From Thalassospira xiamenensis M-5 = DSM 17429 (lineage in GTDB: Bacteria; Pseudomonadota; Alphaproteobacteria; Rhodospirillales; Thalassospiraceae): a DNA stretch of 64,000 nucleotides. The stretch spans positions 4,410,001-4,474,000 of the forward strand of contig NZ_CP004388.1 in the NCBI RefSeq assembly GCF_000300235.2, written 5' to 3'. Below the pieces are notes generated by a model that did not search any database, was not told the DNA's origin, and saw only the letters and a program-made list of their open reading frames with translations. The first letter of the stretch is position 1. The number at the start of each line of letters is the position of its first letter. Both the position numbers and the translations under genes were made by a program. This document shows positions 62,297 to 64,000 of the stretch, piece after piece.

Positions 62297-62499
62297 CTTT
62301 GTTTCCTTCGAGTTTCTGGCCGAAATGCGTCAGGCGCGTTACGCTTATGCGTCGATCTTTCTTGACCCGAAAATGTCATTGAGGCAAAACCGCAGCTTGG
62401 GTGATAAGCCCAATTGAATACGTGGACGGATTTGGACCGCTTGCCACCACGTTAAAAAAGGCTAAGTGGGCGCAATTGGTGCAAACTTGTACCGATGCC

Positions 62500-62539
62500 C
62501 TCCGGTCCAGTTGTGGAACTCCTTTTTTACCGGAGAAGG
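62500..62539 (+). promoter_or_regulatory. metK leader: metK leader hairpin covering the ribosome binding site
   Basis: CTCCGGT (62500-62506) pairs perfectly with ACCGGAG (62529-62535), which overlaps the metK Shine-Dalgarno GGAGAAGG (62532-62539), five bases before the ATG. A small inner hairpin TCCA/TGGA and a T-run fill the loop. Further stems upstream include ACGTGG/CCACGT. The leader (62297-62544) is long and contains no gene that I can see. It does not match SAM-II as I know it; SAM/SAH-like control by metK leaders is known in relatives. Confidence 0.5.
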
Positions 62540-62544
62540 TTTGA

Positions 62545-63717
62545 ATGTCTCTTTCCGAATATCTTTTTACCAGTGAGTCGGTTTCCGAGGGTCACCCGGA
62601 CAAGGTCTGTGACCGCATTTCCGATTCCATCGTTGATGCGTTTCTGGCCGCCGATGAAGATTCTCGCGTTGCCGTTGAGACTCTGGCAACCACCAATCGT
62701 GTGGTTCTGGCTGGCGAAGTTCGCGGTCCTGAGAGCGTTTCCAAGGAAGTCATGATCGAAAAGGCACGTGAAGCTATCCGTGCCATCGGTTATGAGCAGG
62801 AAGGCTTCCACTGGAAAACGGCCGAAATCGAGTGCCACGTCCACGAGCAGTCTGCTGATATTGCCCAAGGTGTCGACTCCGCTGGTGAAAAAGACCTCGG
62901 TGCGGGTGATCAGGGCATTATGTTCGGTTATGCCTGCAACGAGACGGACGAGCTGATGCCAGCTCCGATCCAGTTCTCGCATCGTATCCTGCGCAAAATG
63001 GCCGAAGACCGCCATTCTGGAAAATCAGCCGAGTTCGGTCCAGATGCAAAAAGCCAGGTTACCTTGCGCTATGTAGATGGCAAGCCAGTTGGGGCGACGT
63101 CGGTTGTTGTTTCGACCCAGCACGCAGATGACCTTAATCAGGCCGATGTGCGCTCGCTTGTCATGCCCTATATCCAGAACATTCTGCCGGAAGGCTGGAT
63201 GCCAGCCGAAGACGAGATTTACATCAACCCGACGGGTCGTTTTGTTATTGGTGGCCCTGATGGCGACGCCGGTCTGACCGGTCGTAAAATCATCGTTGAT
63301 ACCTATGGTGGCGCTGCACCGCATGGCGGTGGTGCGTTCTCGGGCAAAGATCCGACCAAGGTTGACCGCTCGGCTGCTTATGCTGCGCGTTATCTTGCGA
63401 AAAACGTTGTTGCCGCTGGTCTTGCTGAACGTTGCACCATTCAGGTTGCTTATGCGATCGGTATTTCCAAGCCGCTGGCTCTTTATGTGAATAACCATGG
63501 CACCGGTAATGTGGATGAAATCAAGCTGGGCAGTGTGCTGCGTCAGTTGATGGATCTCAGCCCACGTGGCATTCGCGAACATCTTTCGCTGTGTCGTCCG
63601 ATTTACACCCCGACTTCTGCGTACGGTCATTTTGGTCGTCAGCCGCAGGAAGATGGTCACTTCTCTTGGGAACGTACCGATCTGGTGGGTGATCTTAAGT
63701 CGGCATTCGGTGCCTGA
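62545..63717 (+). CDS. metK: S-adenosylmethionine synthase
   Basis: 390 residues. It makes SAM from methionine and ATP. Motifs: [30 protein letters not shown] at the start, [24 protein letters not shown] near residue 120, and [27 protein letters not shown] near residue 265. The N-terminal GHPDKV lysine/His and C-terminal Lys are conserved. The gene is preceded by a leader hairpin and followed by a GC-rich terminator. Confidence 0.98.
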   Translation: MSLSEYLFTSESVSEGHPDKVCDRISDSIVDAFLAADEDSRVAVETLATTNRVVLAGEVRGPESVSKEVMIEKAREAIRAIGYEQEGFHWKTAEIECHVHEQSADIAQGVDSAGEKDLGAGDQGIMFGYACNETDELMPAPIQFSHRILRKMAEDRHSGKSAEFGPDAKSQVTLRYVDGKPVGATSVVVSTQHADDLNQADVRSLVMPYIQNILPEGWMPAEDEIYINPTGRFVIGGPDGDAGLTGRKIIVDTYGGAAPHGGGAFSGKDPTKVDRSAAYAARYLAKNVVAAGLAERCTIQVAYAIGISKPLALYVNNHGTGNVDEIKLGSVLRQLMDLSPRGIREHLSLCRPIYTPTSAYGHFGRQPQEDGHFSWERTDLVGDLKSAFGA

Positions 63718-63770
63718 TTGGCTGAAAAGCCAACGCGCGATTTGCCAAAATCGTGTGGCATGATATGAGG

Positions 63771-63806
63771 CGGGCGGCCCCGATACAGTTCCGGGGCCGC
63801 CCGTTT
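63771..63806 (+). terminator. Terminator after metK
   Basis: Perfect 11-bp GC-rich stem, CGGGCGGCCCC (63771-63781) and GGGGCCGCCCG (63793-63803), followed by TTTGATTTTG. It lies 54 bases past the metK stop. Confidence 0.85.
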
Positions 63807-63848
63807 GATTTTGAACCCCTTTTCGAACCCGTCCTGACAGATAAGACA

Positions 63849-64000
63849 ATGCGCAACAGCAACCGCCCGCTACCAACTCCGGATCGTCCAAATTTTTATG
63901 GCCGTCGTGGCAGCCGTCCTCTTAAGGATTCGCGCCGGGCGCTGGTCGACGAACTGTTGCCGAAAATCGGGATTACCTATCCCGATCAGGCTGATGTCGA
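63849..64000 (+). CDS. trmB: tRNA (guanosine(46)-N7)-methyltransferase TrmB, N-terminal part
   Basis: Only 50 codons are inside the window. MRNSNRPLPTPDRPNFYGRRGSRPLKDSRRALVDELLPKIGI matches the N-terminal region of alphaproteobacterial TrmB (FYGRR-G-x-PL motif followed by the RRALVDELLPKL helix). TrmB makes m7G46 in tRNA. metK-trmB is the usual order in this class, which supports the call. The catalytic domain lies beyond the edge. Confidence 0.85.
   Translation, partial: MRNSNRPLPTPDRPNFYGRRGSRPLKDSRRALVDELLPKIGITYPDQADV

Overview
The window reads as a stretch of chromosome from an alphaproteobacterium. Supporting signs are the ferrochelatase-hemJ pair, a Fur without the usual CxxC zinc motif, the ornithine-lipid pair olsB-olsA, the miaB-phoH-ybeY-corC-lnt-HTH-metK-trmB string and the hslVU/his arrangement. 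Gene content, order and moderate G+C fit the Rhodospirillales, and I would guess Thalassospira or a close relative; that is inference, not a database match. I saw no tRNA, rRNA, insertion sequence, prophage or CRISPR array. The first gene (hemH) and the last (trmB) are cut by the window edges.

Layout. 1-5.5 kb: heme synthesis end genes (hemH, hemJ), protein export and membrane genes (secB, fxsA, a Tim44-domain protein), the lytic transglycosylase mltA and a Dabb protein. 5.5-11 kb, mostly minus strand: rlmN, an IalB-like secreted protein, a lipoprotein paired with a bactofilin, an EI24/CysZ-like membrane protein, a candidate small RNA and lolA. 11-24.5 kb: gshB, a PhoD-like phosphatase, a decayed glutathione S-transferase, a MarR regulator divergent from a VOC/SnoaL/VOC operon, comM, a methyltransferase, a tandem pair of unknown small proteins, and several accessory metabolic genes (SDR/LysR, 2-hydroxyacid dehydrogenase, VOC, DUF6314).

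24.5-37 kb: a tightly overlapped histidine operon (hisB, DUF2628, hisH, GNAT, hisA, hisF, hisE, HIT) ending in a clear terminator, adenine deaminase, the hslVU protease, a PhoR-like kinase, a nitroreductase and a polysaccharide deacetylase. 37-44 kb: coaBC, dut, an Rrf2 regulator, cysK, a MoeB/ThiF-like E1 enzyme overlapping a DsrE protein, LysE/LysR and MgtC. 44-51 kb: a self-contained sugar locus, with a LacI regulator and GH1 glucosidase facing a CUT1 ABC importer. Two mirror-image operator sites lie between them.

51-64 kb: vanX-like dipeptidase, tsaB-rimI, a TusA-like protein, fur, olsBA, then the compact RNA-modification, ribosome-maturation and envelope operon miaB-phoH-ybeY-corC-lnt, an XRE regulator, metK and the start of trmB.

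The most interesting non-coding signals are: a minus-strand structured RNA candidate with two C-rich loops (10045-10181); a long inverted repeat in front of secB (1462-1548); a 30-bp palindrome laid over the cysK promoter next to an Rrf2 gene (39521-39550); the paired LacI-type operators (46726 and 46835); and a hairpin that covers the metK ribosome binding site.
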